From: JBGSKV01 sp041740975
GTDB taxonomy: Bacteria > Bdellovibrionota_B > Oligoflexia > Oligoflexales > JALZUQ01
Assembly: GCA_041740975.1 (NCBI GenBank)
Contig: JBGSKV010000114.1
Span: forward strand, 1 to 53,236
Length of the DNA: 53,236 bases
Direction of reading: 5' to 3'
The translations under genes and the position numbers were made by a program. Positions 41,139 to 49,986 of the stretch are shown here, one piece after another. Within the stretch, counting starts at the first letter, position 1; each line of letters opens with the position of its first letter. The notes under the pieces were generated by a model that saw only the letters and a list, made by a program, of their open reading frames with translations, was not told the DNA's origin and did not search any database.

Positions 41139-42050
41139 CTAGGGATAGTTTCTCAGCTTGGTATTTGTCGCTTCTTTAAACCACATCCATAGTTTTTCAG
41201 CTTCACGTTCCGTAAAATTTCTTTGGACCGGCATACCAGAGTCAAAATAGTTGCCCTTATATTTAGGGTATTTGACATGAAGAAAAAGATCACCCGGTTG
41301 GCGTTTCTTGTAAAGCGGAATAGGACCATTGATGTTCCAGCCAAACTGCGCCCCTAAGCCATCGACACCGTGGCAATACTGGCAGCGTTTCAAAAAGACC
41401 TTTACTCCTTCAATGGATTCAGTCGTTTTTCCGGTAATAAACTGGTCCTCATAGGCTTCTCTGACAACGTATTCAATGCCAACTAATGTTGACATGGATT
41501 GCCATGGACTAAAGTCTTTTTTAGCTTCCCAGTCCGTGTAGGGATGGGCGCCAGACGCTACAACGACTTTATTCTTCTCAAAAGTAATGGGAAGTGGCGT
41601 CAAATACATGTGATGCATTTTTCGAGACTTCGGAAAACTATCTTCCCATATTTTGTCTTCTTTAATTCTGGTCGCAATAAAAACGGTTTGACCAAACTGC
41701 TTTTCGGCATCACGCAAAGGGAGGGGGATGAGAGTTTTATTGGTAAAATGCAGAATGATTTGGTCTTCTCTTCCTTTTGGGAAATGAGCCAAGAGATCCT
41801 TCAAGTAAAATCCTTCATAATTTACCGAGCGTTCGTACTGCATATCGAGAAGCTTCTTTTGTGTTTTTTTCTGCTTTGCAAGATCAACGACTTTGAGATC
41901 TAACTTTTTTCCCTGACCAACTTGATAGTTTCCGGGACCTCTTCGCCACATTTCAATTGTGGAACCATCTTGGGCTATGGCAATAGCACTCAAGTGGATG
42001 CCGAGAACTATGAAAAAAGTACGAAAAAAAAGATTGTGAATTTTGGTCAT
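41139..42050 (-). CDS. Exported c-type cytochrome with an N-terminal domain
   Basis: A 303-residue protein. A signal peptide (FFIVLGIHLSAIAIA-QD) is followed by a domain of about 150 residues (YEGFYLKDLLAHFP, HFTNKTLIPLPLRDAEKQF), weakly like the sulfite-oxidase-type molybdopterin fold but without a cofactor Cys. A class I cytochrome c domain follows, with CQYCHG heme binding at about residue 228 and a distal Met near DSGMPVQRNF. Function is periplasmic electron transfer, with the partner unknown. GAGAG precedes the ATG. Confidence 0.8.
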   Translation of the reverse strand: MTKIHNLFFRTFFIVLGIHLSAIAIAQDGSTIEMWRRGPGNYQVGQGKKLDLKVVDLAKQKKTQKKLLDMQYERSVNYEGFYLKDLLAHFPKGREDQIILHFTNKTLIPLPLRDAEKQFGQTVFIATRIKEDKIWEDSFPKSRKMHHMYLTPLPITFEKNKVVVASGAHPYTDWEAKKDFSPWQSMSTLVGIEYVVREAYEDQFITGKTTESIEGVKVFLKRCQYCHGVDGLGAQFGWNINGPIPLYKKRQPGDLFLHVKYPKYKGNYFDSGMPVQRNFTEREAEKLWMWFKEATNTKLRNYP

Positions 42051-42341
42051 GATTGAGACTCTCGTTTCTAAAGTTTGTTTATAACTTCTGATTAAAAAGT
42101 TACGAATATAAACGGCTATGCCTTTATTCTAACACCTTAAAACTGCACCTGCTAATTCATATATGAAAAGACGCATCTTGAGTGACAACGAACTTTTTCT
42201 GTGTCAAATTACTCAAGAGTGAATTCGATATATGCAAGAATGTCTGTCCAAGCGTAAACTCAATGAGTGCAAAAAACTTTTCCTTGCCTCTGCCGTTAGG
42301 CGGTTTGGTTTGACTAAGATTCTAAAAGCGGGAGGTCTATC

Positions 42342-42758
42342 TTGAAAAAACTAATGGTATTGATAGCGTTTTTTGTGGTTTCTTGCGGAAGTGACAACGC
42401 CAAAAAGGGACAATCATTTGATCCCGATGAAGAAGATGGGCCCAAAATCGCATACCTTGTCGGCAAAACGATTGTCATGTCGTTCGACGAAGAGAAAAAG
42501 ACTATGGAAGTGAAAGTCGACTCGGCGAGTGCGTATTCTGGCACTTTACCCAATGGTGATCCCATTGCTGGATCCTTCGTTTACTCGGTTGATCAGTTTG
42601 GGTCAAAACTTCAAATGACTCAAACATCACAAGACGGTGGCACAGGCTCAATGAGCTTAGGCTGGAGTGATGCAGCAAGCGGAATCTGCACTTACATGTT
42701 CAAAGCTTCGGGAGAAGAAATCGGCGAAGCGGATTCTGGGCTTTTCGTTTTGGAGTGA
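42342..42758 (+). CDS. Small lipoprotein (hypothetical)
   Basis: A 138-residue protein starting with TTG, supported by GGAGG 6 bases upstream; this gives MKKLMVLIAFFVVSC, a proper lipoprotein signal. An in-frame ATG four codons later would also leave a signal but without a good ribosome binding site. The rest is beta-rich with FDPDEEDGPKIAYLVGKTIV and GSGGTGSMSLGWSDAASG-like turns and one late Cys. Unknown function. It converges with the HNH locus. Confidence 0.7.
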   Translation: MKKLMVLIAFFVVSCGSDNAKKGQSFDPDEEDGPKIAYLVGKTIVMSFDEEKKTMEVKVDSASAYSGTLPNGDPIAGSFVYSVDQFGSKLQMTQTSQDGGTGSMSLGWSDAASGICTYMFKASGEEIGEADSGLFVLE

Positions 42759-42831
42759 CTTTACGCAAGTTCACCAAAGAATAGTTAAATGAACAGAAAG
42801 CCGATTTTATCAGTACTCAGAGGTTCAATCA

Positions 42832-42866
42832 CCTGCACCGGTACAGGCGGACACATCACTGTGTCC
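42832..42866. repeat. Imperfect copy of the HNH-locus palindrome plus a hairpin
   Basis: Bases 42832-42847 (CCTGCACC then GGTACAGG) are the palindrome with one mismatch. They are directly followed by GGACACA-tcac-TGTGTCC (42849-42866), whose loop contains the HNH stop codon. This marks the downstream end of the gene. Confidence 0.6.
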
Positions 42867-43788
42867 AGGTTTGCATGAACTCGCCTCCCAAAGCTTGAGC
42901 TGCTGCAAGTCGATTATGTGCTGGACACAGCAACCTTAAGTTATTTGCTGAGTGCTCTCCTCCAAAACACCACATCGTCTTGTGATCCATTTGAAGATTT
43001 GCCGTCTCACGACATTGTCGTCTTTCCGGGCTTAAGTAACTGCACCGGTGCAGTTGAGATTGATATACTTGGTGACGAACTTCAGCTGGAATATACCGGG
43101 ATCGAAGATTAGTCGGTTTATTGTCGTTGAGAACTTGAACTTCATCTGCACCGGTGCAGGTGGTGGAATGGGTTTGTTTTTTCTGCTGGCGAGACCTGGC
43201 GCGTTCAGCCTTGCGGGCAGGGTCTTTCTTATCAAGGAGAGCTTCCAAAGCTTGTAGGATGACCGTATCTCTGGTGACCTTCTCATTGCCTTTTTGTAAA
43301 AGCCCTTGCGCTCGTTCCAGTTTCTCAACGACATCTAATGGTAAGCGCAGTGTGATCTCGACTTTTGGTTCCGCGTCACGAATGGATCCATCGCCTTGAA
43401 CTTGCAACAGAAAGCCTTCAAGATCACGCTTGGAAAGATCAGGTAAGCGGTCCAATATCACCTCGGCGTTTGCTGGCGTAATATGGGGCGAAAGAAGACT
43501 TAGATGAGTCAGATGCGTTTCATTATTTTTCAGAAGTTCCATCGCTTTTGGAAAAAGGCTTATAACATTAGCTGCCTGCGATAACCGCCAAGCCCGATCC
43601 TCAGAAATCTCCAGGTAATCTGCGCAGAAACTTGCCAAGTTATGAAATCCCATTAGAACATGGAGTTTTCGTTGTTTGATTTCTCGCAAGTGGCTAAGTA
43701 AAAGCACTTCTTTTTTCTTTAGATCGTTCGCTAGATTTTTTGCTGATGAGACCAAAGCTTCGTTTGAAATAACTTCGAGATTTTCCAT
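42856..43788 (-). CDS. HNH endonuclease family protein
   Basis: A 310-residue protein. The N-terminal helical part (about 1-130) resembles the helical leader of other HNH proteins of this group; DAEPKVEITLRLPLDVVEKL and a helix follow; a basic linker (KKQTHSTTCTGADEVQV); then RYIPAEVRHQVYQSQLHRCS, CREtANLQMDHKTMW and GGEHSANNLRLLCPAHNRLA. The HNH motif is D-H, N and H of the closing segment. Such enzymes cut or nick DNA, often as part of mobile elements. AAAGGAG 5 bases upstream fixes the ATG; a longer frame upstream is unneeded. Four copies of one palindrome lie within or beside the gene. Confidence 0.88.
   Translation of the reverse strand: MENLEVISNEALVSSAKNLANDLKKKEVLLLSHLREIKQRKLHVLMGFHNLASFCADYLEISEDRAWRLSQAANVISLFPKAMELLKNNETHLTHLSLLSPHITPANAEVILDRLPDLSKRDLEGFLLQVQGDGSIRDAEPKVEITLRLPLDVVEKLERAQGLLQKGNEKVTRDTVILQALEALLDKKDPARKAERARSRQQKKQTHSTTCTGADEVQVLNDNKPTNLRSRYIPAEVRHQVYQSQLHRCSYLSPERRQCRETANLQMDHKTMWCFGGEHSANNLRLLCPAHNRLAAAQALGGEFMQTWTQ
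43038..43055. repeat. 18-base palindrome inside the HNH gene
   Basis: AACTGCACC/GGTGCAGTT, perfect over 18 bases and identical to the copy at 44039. It encodes the LHRC of the HNH core on the minus strand. Confidence 0.85.
43146..43159. repeat. 14-base palindrome inside the HNH gene
   Basis: CTGCACC/GGTGCAG is the 14-base core of the same palindrome. It encodes TCTGAD in the linker, a different frame from the copy at 43038. Confidence 0.8.
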
Positions 43789-44380
43789 GTTTTCTCCTTT
43801 ATGACAGGAGTGACCATAGCATGGGTTTTTAAAATCAAGTTTTATACTAAGGTTTAATCGCTCGAGATAACGGTTCTCAGCGCGCAAACGCTGTCAGTAA
43901 CAATGCAAAATAAAATTTTGAAGAAACATTTTCAAAAAAAAGAAAAAGGCGTTTAGAGTTTGATTGTGAAGTCGAAAAAACCTGTCAACACAAAAATACA
44001 TATTTAGAAAGAAAACATCTAATGACATGACTTGTCTAAACTGCACCGGTGCAGTTGCCTAAAGTAACCTCGACGATCACTGGTGGACGATAACATCTGA
44101 AGTAGTGATGATGGCTGAAAGGTCGCAACCCCCAGCCAGCATTTATTTCTGGCTCTTTCAGAGTTGGCTGTTCATTCAACTATATAAAAATAGTAATTTT
44201 CAGTAGTTCTTTGGTATTCGAACCAAAAAAAAATGATTAGAACTTAATCATTATCACAATAGGCGAAAACCTTCTCGATAAAGGCTTTGGCGGTCTTTTT
44301 TATATTTTAACGTTCTCTTACTTTGAAACCAGCCGAAAAACTGAGAATATAATCACTTCAAAATGAATAAAGGGACATTT
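43789..44380. other. 592-base gap upstream of the HNH gene, with structured elements
   Basis: No gene is seen. CAGCG-cgcaaa-CGCTG makes a small hairpin near 43878. The 18-base palindrome is at 44039-44056. At 44115-44161 lies a nested structure: CTGAAAG (44115-44121) pairs with CTTTCAG (44155-44161), and inside it AGCCAG (44134-44139) pairs with CTGGCT (44149-44154). This part could be a small RNA, a leader of the gene at 44381 or the boundary of the HNH element. Confidence 0.4.
44039..44056. repeat. 18-base palindrome upstream of the HNH gene
   Basis: Identical to the copy at 43038-43055 over all 18 bases, about 1 kb away, and about 250 bases upstream of the HNH start. With the copy at 42832 it brackets the gene. 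Confidence 0.85.
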
Positions 44381-45409
44381 ATGAAATTGGTTTCAATGCT
44401 AATTATTTTGGCCGTGTCGATATGGTCATGCGGTAAGGACGACAAAGATAAAAAAAGCGGCGGTTCTTTTGACAGCGGTATCCCCGCTATAACACCAATC
44501 ATTGCAAGCACGCTGCCTGCAACATTCAAAGAAGGCTCGCTTGTCCTATTAAAGACCTTTAATGGTTGCGGTGCAATCGCAACTCCGGAAGACGCCGTCG
44601 AATGTCTAAAGAGCCAGGTTTTCAATAAACCTACCACTGGCAGTGACAATACTTTTTATTTGAAATGGGTAAGCCAACTAGATGAGCGAATTGCTGAAAT
44701 GGAAAAAAGATTTTCAGAAATTCCACCATGCTTTAAGGCGACAGCCGTCACCTTCCAAGCGGATTTCGCGCTTAATACCGCAGTAAGTGAAACCTTCAAG
44801 TTGCAGTGCTGGGAGAGTTTAACGTCCCCTCCGGGAGTTGAGGCTCAAAAAATGGCGGTAGGCGTCGATGCTCAAGGTAACTTTAACCTTGTGCTTGTGA
44901 CTAAATTCACTAGCAATAGCGGCATCGTACTTCTTGGTAAAGCCAAAGCCAACGGCAAGTCTGCCGATGTGTGGGTTCTGAATACGAGCGCTACTGATAC
45001 AAATGTCACTAGAGTCATTGCCGATAAAGATTCGAATTCTTTTGTATTCAACTTTGCAGCGACGGATTCAAATGGCAATCGGTTTTGCGATATTTTCGCT
45101 CACAGTAATGGAACCGATATTTTTATGGCTGCTACACCGGGCGGAGTATCATGCGGTAGTGCTGTCGCGTTTGCCAATAGCGGTTGTTTAAGCGCCAGCG
45201 ATATCACTCAAAATGGCACGGATTGTTCGGCGATCAATACCTTCCCTGCCGAGTTCACACCAGCAGAAGTGACTTTGACCTCACATGTTTCTGCAACAAC
45301 AACAACAAATGCGATGTCCATCATCAATACGGATTTTGCGGCATTGAATATTGGCGAACTCAAGGCCAACACACCAGACGAAGAAGGTGACGGCGACGAT
45401 AAGAAATAG
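44381..45409 (+). CDS. Lipoprotein (hypothetical)
   Basis: A 342-residue protein. ATG 44381 with AAAGGGA 5 bases upstream gives MKLVSMLIILAVSIWSC, a lipoprotein signal followed by a Lys/Asp linker; the ATG at 44363 adds six residues and no ribosome binding site. The mature part has paired cysteines (FNGCG, VECLK, PPCFKA, LQCWES, RFCDIF, VSCGS, SGCLS, TDCSA) and beta-rich strands. It ends DEEGDGDDKK, an acidic tail. No family recognised. Confidence 0.75.
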   Translation: MKLVSMLIILAVSIWSCGKDDKDKKSGGSFDSGIPAITPIIASTLPATFKEGSLVLLKTFNGCGAIATPEDAVECLKSQVFNKPTTGSDNTFYLKWVSQLDERIAEMEKRFSEIPPCFKATAVTFQADFALNTAVSETFKLQCWESLTSPPGVEAQKMAVGVDAQGNFNLVLVTKFTSNSGIVLLGKAKANGKSADVWVLNTSATDTNVTRVIADKDSNSFVFNFAATDSNGNRFCDIFAHSNGTDIFMAATPGGVSCGSAVAFANSGCLSASDITQNGTDCSAINTFPAEFTPAEVTLTSHVSATTTTNAMSIINTDFAALNIGELKANTPDEEGDGDDKK

Positions 45410-45430
45410 TTTACATGCGTCAACCAGAGC

Positions 45431-45467
45431 GAAGCGAAGGATATCGTCATCCGTTATCCTTCGCTTC
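45431..45467. terminator. Bidirectional terminator hairpin
   Basis: A perfect 13-bp stem GAAGCGAAGGATA / TATCCTTCGCTTC with an 11-base loop, in the gap between the convergent genes ending at 45409 and 45492. Confidence 0.8.
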
Positions 45468-45491
45468 TCTCAGCAAGGCGAAACTCAACTT

Positions 45492-45956
45492 TTATTGCGT
45501 GATATTTAGCTCAAAATTTTCACGATAAACTCTGATTTCGAGTCTCGTGCCAGAAACAGTTGTTACGCCCAATCCAAAACCGCTGCGATCCCGAACAAAA
45601 GCTTGAGCAAAATCCGGCCCGCCATGGAAGGACAGAGCTCGTCCATTGATGTCAAAATGTGTGCCGCTATGTGAACTATAAAACTTCGCCTTACAGCTAT
45701 ACTCACCGGTGGTTTTGGCGATGCACTTCCACTGGAACAGTTGTTCTCTCCAACCCTTCGCCATGCCAACACCTTCATCTACTGCATTCACATGCTTCAT
45801 TCTTTCATAAAGCTTGGCAGCCGCTCCGTCTTCGCCACCTTCAATATAGAGCAGAGCAGCGGCATAACCATCTTCGAATAGAAAAGTAATCTGATCATTT
45901 GATGCAAGGGCATTCCCGGCCATCATGAAACTAACGAACAAAATCCATGTGCGCAT
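45492..45956 (-). CDS. Exported protein (hypothetical)
   Basis: A 154-residue protein with a signal peptide (ILFVSFMMAGNALA-SN). The mature part has YAAALLYIEGGEDGAAAKLY, two cysteines (WKCIAK, YSCKAKF) and beta strands up to LRIEVRVYRENFELNI-like sequence at the end. AGGAG lies 9 bases before the ATG. No family recognised. Confidence 0.7.
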   Translation of the reverse strand: MRTWILFVSFMMAGNALASNDQITFLFEDGYAAALLYIEGGEDGAAAKLYERMKHVNAVDEGVGMAKGWREQLFQWKCIAKTTGEYSCKAKFYSSHSGTHFDINGRALSFHGGPDFAQAFVRDRSGFGLGVTTVSGTRLEIRVYRENFELNITQ

Positions 45957-46389
45957 ACTCTCGATCTCCTAGGCAGAAATATGTAAGAAATTCTGCATCA
46001 GTGTATGCGAGATCCTCCGAAAAATCATTCCAATTCATTCGTTCGGTTTTCTTGGCCATGATGCCCTCGTGTAAAATATTGTTCCGTTTGTAGCAAAATT
46101 TGCTGGTTTTTTATTCAGCTCATGTGGACCCAGTGGAGCGCTCCTCTAATGGCTGTGTTACTATCTCCTTCTTAGTTTGGTAATTTTCTTCCATGTAGCG
46201 GATGCGGTTTTTGCAATGGTTAGTGACTAAGGAAGACAAAAAAGTTTCGGTCTTGCTAGAGGTGTCTCGCCAACCGTCCTGCATGATTCAAGTAGAAAAT
46301 TAACAGACAAGAATTAAATGAATGCAAAAACCTCTGACGACACTGATATATTCGTATTGTCCTAGTGTTTTGAAGAAACAGGGCTTCCT
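45957..46389. other. 433-base gap before the SLC13-like gene
   Basis: No convincing gene. On the minus strand a 41-codon frame starting MAKKTERMNWNDFSEDLAYT (from about 46056) runs into the gene at 45956 and has a GAGGG upstream, but it is short and unlike known proteins. The plus strand shows no frame over 40 codons. Confidence 0.35.
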
Positions 46390-48159
46390 ATGTTTATGAC
46401 CTATGTTCCTATTGTACTGCTCACTGTTTTACTGGCGTTGTTTGTTTGGAATAAATGGCGCTATGATGTGGTCGCTGTTTTCGGCTTAGTGGTGGCGGTC
46501 ATCATCGGCATCGTTCCGGCCAACAAAGCATTCGAAGGATTCGCGCACCCGGCGGTTATTTTAGTTGCGGCGGCACTGATCATTAGTCGAACTCTGCAAC
46601 TGTCTGGTGCATTGCACGCAGTCCTTGGCTTTTTGCCGGTGAAAGGCAAACCACTCTGGGCTCAGCTTCTTATTGTTTGTTCAGCGACTATGTTTTTGTC
46701 GGCATTTATAAACAATGTTGCTGCTGTCGCCCTTATGATCCCATTTGTTATTTCTTTGGCTTATCAGTCCAAAACATCGGCCCGACTATATCTGATGCCA
46801 ATCGCTTTTTCTTCGATTTTGGGTGGGATGATCACGCTCATTGGTACGCCGCCGAATATCATCATCGCTACTTTTCGTGCACAGGCCGGCAAAGCTCCCG
46901 CTTTCTCGATGTTTGACTTCACGCCTGTCGGAATCACTTTGGCGCTGGTTGGTTTGGTTATCATTTGCTTCGCGGCGCGCCGACTCATCCCGGCGAAAGC
47001 AGTAGTAGAATCAACCAGCCTTATGGCAGGCCTTCGCGAATATCTGACGGACCTTCTGGTTAGTCCGGAAAGTCCCATGATTGGAACGACCATCCGCGAG
47101 TTTATCGAAAAATATCCAGAAGTGGTTATTTTGGGGGTGCGACGTTCAGAAAAAACGTATCTCGTACCCGCACCCTACGAAAAACTACAAGCTGAGGATG
47201 TGCTTATCATCGAAGCTCCATCGGATAATATTGGAATACTCGTTTCCGATGAGAAGTTCGTCATTCAGGCCAATATCAGTACAAATGAAAAAAACAATGT
47301 TGAGGAGATGATGATTGTTGAACTCATCGTACCATCGAGCTCAGCTTCCTTGGGGCGTTCCTCGAAACAGTTAGATATAAGATGGAAGTACGGCGTTAAC
47401 GTTTTGGGAGTCGCACGTTCGGGCCATCGCATGAGTCGACACCTGGCGGATGTCATATTTACTGTTGGCGATATTGTACTAGTACAAGGAAGCGGCGAAA
47501 GAATAACGCAAATCGTTGAGGATATGGGTTGGGTTTTTATATCTGAGCAACCGAAGGTCGAAATAAGAAAGAAAAATGTTATTTTGCCAATAGTTCTTTT
47601 TGCCAGCGCGATTTTGGCGAGCTATCTTGGTTTTTTGAATATCACGATTGCATTCGTCGGCTGCGCTTTAATTTATGTGGTGCTAGGACTGCTGCGACCA
47701 AATGAAGTTTATGACGCTGTCGAATGGCCTGTTATCGTCTTACTGGCCTGTTTGATTCCGATCGGCGTAGCAATGGAGACATCAGGATCTTTGCAGCTTA
47801 TTGCAAACTTAATCGGTGGGCTCGGAAAATCCTTAGGTCCTGTTAGCGTACTTGCCATTTTAATGCTGGTGACTATATTTTTGACGAATATTGTCAATAA
47901 TGCCGCAGCGGCAATCGTCATGGCACCAGTTGGACTACGGCTAGCAGAGCAACTGCAGGTCTCACCTGACACCATGTTGATGGCAGTTGCTATTGCCTCT
48001 TCAACGGCATTCATCACGCCAATTGCCCATCAGTCGAATACTCTGGTCCTGGAACCGGGAGAGTATAAGTTTCAAGAATATGCATATTTGGGATTGCCGC
48101 TGACCATTTTTGTTTTCATAGTCTCCATTCCAATGTTGCTACTGTTCTGGCCTCTTTAG
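46390..48159 (+). CDS. SLC13/ArsB-like ion transporter with RCK-type domains
   Basis: A 589-residue protein: two sets of membrane helices (about 1-190 and 395-585) flank a soluble insert with two RCK_C-like domains (about 205-290 and 305-380; SPMIGTTIREFIEKYPEVVI, LDIRWKYGVNVLGVARSGHR). Family motifs NNVAAVALMIPF, TLIGTPPNIII and a second NNAAAAIVMAP are present, so the two-fold repeat with its ion sites is intact. Transported species are probably dicarboxylate, sulfate or another anion with Na+, and the RCK domains likely regulate the carrier. AGGG lies 6 bases before the ATG. Confidence 0.93.
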   Translation: MFMTYVPIVLLTVLLALFVWNKWRYDVVAVFGLVVAVIIGIVPANKAFEGFAHPAVILVAAALIISRTLQLSGALHAVLGFLPVKGKPLWAQLLIVCSATMFLSAFINNVAAVALMIPFVISLAYQSKTSARLYLMPIAFSSILGGMITLIGTPPNIIIATFRAQAGKAPAFSMFDFTPVGITLALVGLVIICFAARRLIPAKAVVESTSLMAGLREYLTDLLVSPESPMIGTTIREFIEKYPEVVILGVRRSEKTYLVPAPYEKLQAEDVLIIEAPSDNIGILVSDEKFVIQANISTNEKNNVEEMMIVELIVPSSSASLGRSSKQLDIRWKYGVNVLGVARSGHRMSRHLADVIFTVGDIVLVQGSGERITQIVEDMGWVFISEQPKVEIRKKNVILPIVLFASAILASYLGFLNITIAFVGCALIYVVLGLLRPNEVYDAVEWPVIVLLACLIPIGVAMETSGSLQLIANLIGGLGKSLGPVSVLAILMLVTIFLTNIVNNAAAAIVMAPVGLRLAEQLQVSPDTMLMAVAIASSTAFITPIAHQSNTLVLEPGEYKFQEYAYLGLPLTIFVFIVSIPMLLLFWPL

Positions 48160-48265
48160 GAGTCGGATGTTCGGGAAAAACAGGATTACCCTAGACTTTT
48201 CCCGCGAATCTTGATTAAACCGATATAGAAATTCGTTTTTCAAAAAAATCTAGAGGAGCTGCTTA

Positions 48266-49276
48266 ATGCTTAAGCTTATTCTTTTGTTCGTGTTGGTGTC
48301 GACTGGCGGGACAGCGAATGCTGCCGAAGAGTTTTTATACAGAGCTTATCACTACAAATCTACAGTCGAAAATGGTTGTGCAAGCGAAGCCGATGCCCTT
48401 GCTCAGAAGTTGGCACTTGAGACAGGCGTCGAAGTTGTAGGGGGCGCATGCGCCTTTGATAGTTATACTGATCAAACAACTTTGGTAGTGCGATATAGAG
48501 CCGACGTGGAGCTCAATCTGGTATCGACCTATAATCCGGCTCGCTACTTGGTTCCCAATAGTTTTTATAAGAGCCAAGATGCATGCCTTGCTTCCTATGA
48601 TCGAGACTTGGCTATCTTTAAAGAGCAAACTGGTTTGGAGCCTTTTGTTTCTTACTGCGCTCAAAGAACCCAGCACGATTCTTTGGGTTGGTATGTCCAT
48701 ATTGATGCCTTCGGCACCGCACAACGAATACCGCAGTTTGTCGGATGGTATAGTTCGCAAGTTTATGGGATGACGTTCGCCGAGTTTTACCAAGCCATTA
48801 GTCAAAAGCTCTCCAATGCTGGTTATCCTCTGAGTCACCTGGCATGGCGTCCAAGCGTCGCTCATAATTCCGTTTCGGTCCAGGTATGGCGAGAGCCTAC
48901 ACAAGAAGAGTTGGAGCTCCGATCCGAAGTTCTATTGACGGTTCCTGGGTTAGAGGTTTGTCAGGCCTTGGCTGATGACATTGCTTCGCAATTAGGGACG
49001 CGTTCGGATGTCTTTCATTTGGCGTCTTATTGCACGTCGCCTTACTCGGGTCCTCGACATTTTGACTTAGTTACCGTAACGAATGTTGTTGTGACGCGCG
49101 TAAATTATTCTGCCGAAAAATATCATTCCAAATCCGAATGTGACCTTCAGCTTGGGTCTATGTTGCAGCAACAACGTGTTCTGCACGGCGATCGAGTGTT
49201 GGCGGGCGTTTGTGGTTTACCGAGGTATCAGGCGAGCAGTAGCCACGGCTATCGCGGCGTGTTTTTGCTAAAATAA
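48266..49276 (+). CDS. Exported protein with repeated cysteine segments (hypothetical)
   Basis: A 336-residue protein with a signal peptide (ILLFVLVSTGGTANA-AE). Four repeats of a small motif can be read: a Cys, then a helix, then (V/A)xxx-C: CASEADALAQKL..GGACAF; CLASYDRDLAIF..VSYCAQ; CQALADDIASQL..ASYCTS; CDLQLGSMLQQQ..AGVCGL. Each pair would make a disulfide of a strand-helix unit. GAGGAG precedes the ATG. Family unknown; the repeats suggest a four-unit ligand-binding protein. Confidence 0.75.
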   Translation: MLKLILLFVLVSTGGTANAAEEFLYRAYHYKSTVENGCASEADALAQKLALETGVEVVGGACAFDSYTDQTTLVVRYRADVELNLVSTYNPARYLVPNSFYKSQDACLASYDRDLAIFKEQTGLEPFVSYCAQRTQHDSLGWYVHIDAFGTAQRIPQFVGWYSSQVYGMTFAEFYQAISQKLSNAGYPLSHLAWRPSVAHNSVSVQVWREPTQEELELRSEVLLTVPGLEVCQALADDIASQLGTRSDVFHLASYCTSPYSGPRHFDLVTVTNVVVTRVNYSAEKYHSKSECDLQLGSMLQQQRVLHGDRVLAGVCGLPRYQASSSHGYRGVFLLK

Positions 49277-49461
49277 ATCGCTGAAGTAAAAAGTTAAGTG
49301 CGCCAGTCATTGATGGCAGTCAGGCCAGAATGTTAGCGTATTTCTTTGCCCAAAACATTTTTCGAAAATAAATCTGAATTTCAATTGACTATCAATTTCC
49401 GATCGTTTACAAACTCTCCAAATTCATTCTCATATCTATATTTCTCGAAAGGAAATTAATC

Positions 49462-49911
49462 ATGAAGGTCATTCTTGCATCCTTAATGTTTCTGACTTCC
49501 ACTGCGGCTTTATCCGTCAACGCGGACGGATGCTTTGTGACCTACGTAGTCGGGGCCATGTACCCAGCGATTTGCGTATCAGGATCCAACGAAGAAGCTG
49601 CCTTCCCGACCACTCGCGTGGCGATATTCGGAACGAACACTGACAACGTCGCCTGGTGCGCTAGAGTCAATTCTCAAGCTCGATTAAGTTATGAAAAAAA
49701 CGAAAACCACGTTGAGTTTGGTTTCGACCACGCAACAGGGATGAAATCAATCTTATTTAATGGCAAAGCGGAAGGATCGCGCGAAAAAGGTTCCATTATT
49801 TTTAATGAAGTCAAAGAATCTATAGAGCTCGAGTACAGCCGATTAGACGAAGAAACCACTAAGAGACTTCTCGTGGAAATGTATAAGTCTGAAAAGTGCG
49901 ATAATCTTTAA
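49462..49911 (+). CDS. Small exported protein (hypothetical)
   Basis: A 149-residue protein with a signal peptide (SLMFLTSTAALSVNA-DG). Mature part beta-rich with four cysteines (GCFV, AICV, WCAR, KCDNL). AAAGGAAA lies before the ATG. No family recognised. It converges with the gene at 49987 across a strong hairpin. Confidence 0.7.
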   Translation: MKVILASLMFLTSTAALSVNADGCFVTYVVGAMYPAICVSGSNEEAAFPTTRVAIFGTNTDNVAWCARVNSQARLSYEKNENHVEFGFDHATGMKSILFNGKAEGSREKGSIIFNEVKESIELEYSRLDEETTKRLLVEMYKSEKCDNL

Positions 49912-49927
49912 TATCCTAGAGACCCCC

Positions 49928-49962
49928 GACTGGATCCGATTGACTTGAGATCGGGTTCAGTC
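49928..49962. terminator. Bidirectional terminator hairpin
   Basis: A 13-bp stem (GACTGGATCCGAT with ATCGGGTTCAGTC, including two G-T pairs) with a 9-base loop, between the convergent genes ending at 49911 and 49987. Confidence 0.6.
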
Positions 49963-49986
49963 AGGAGCGGTATGTTTCAAATCAAA

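Noticed and set aside
45931..46056. 41-codon minus-strand frame with GAGGG upstream
   Set aside because: Too short, overlaps the start of the 45956 gene, and matches nothing; noted only in the gap description.
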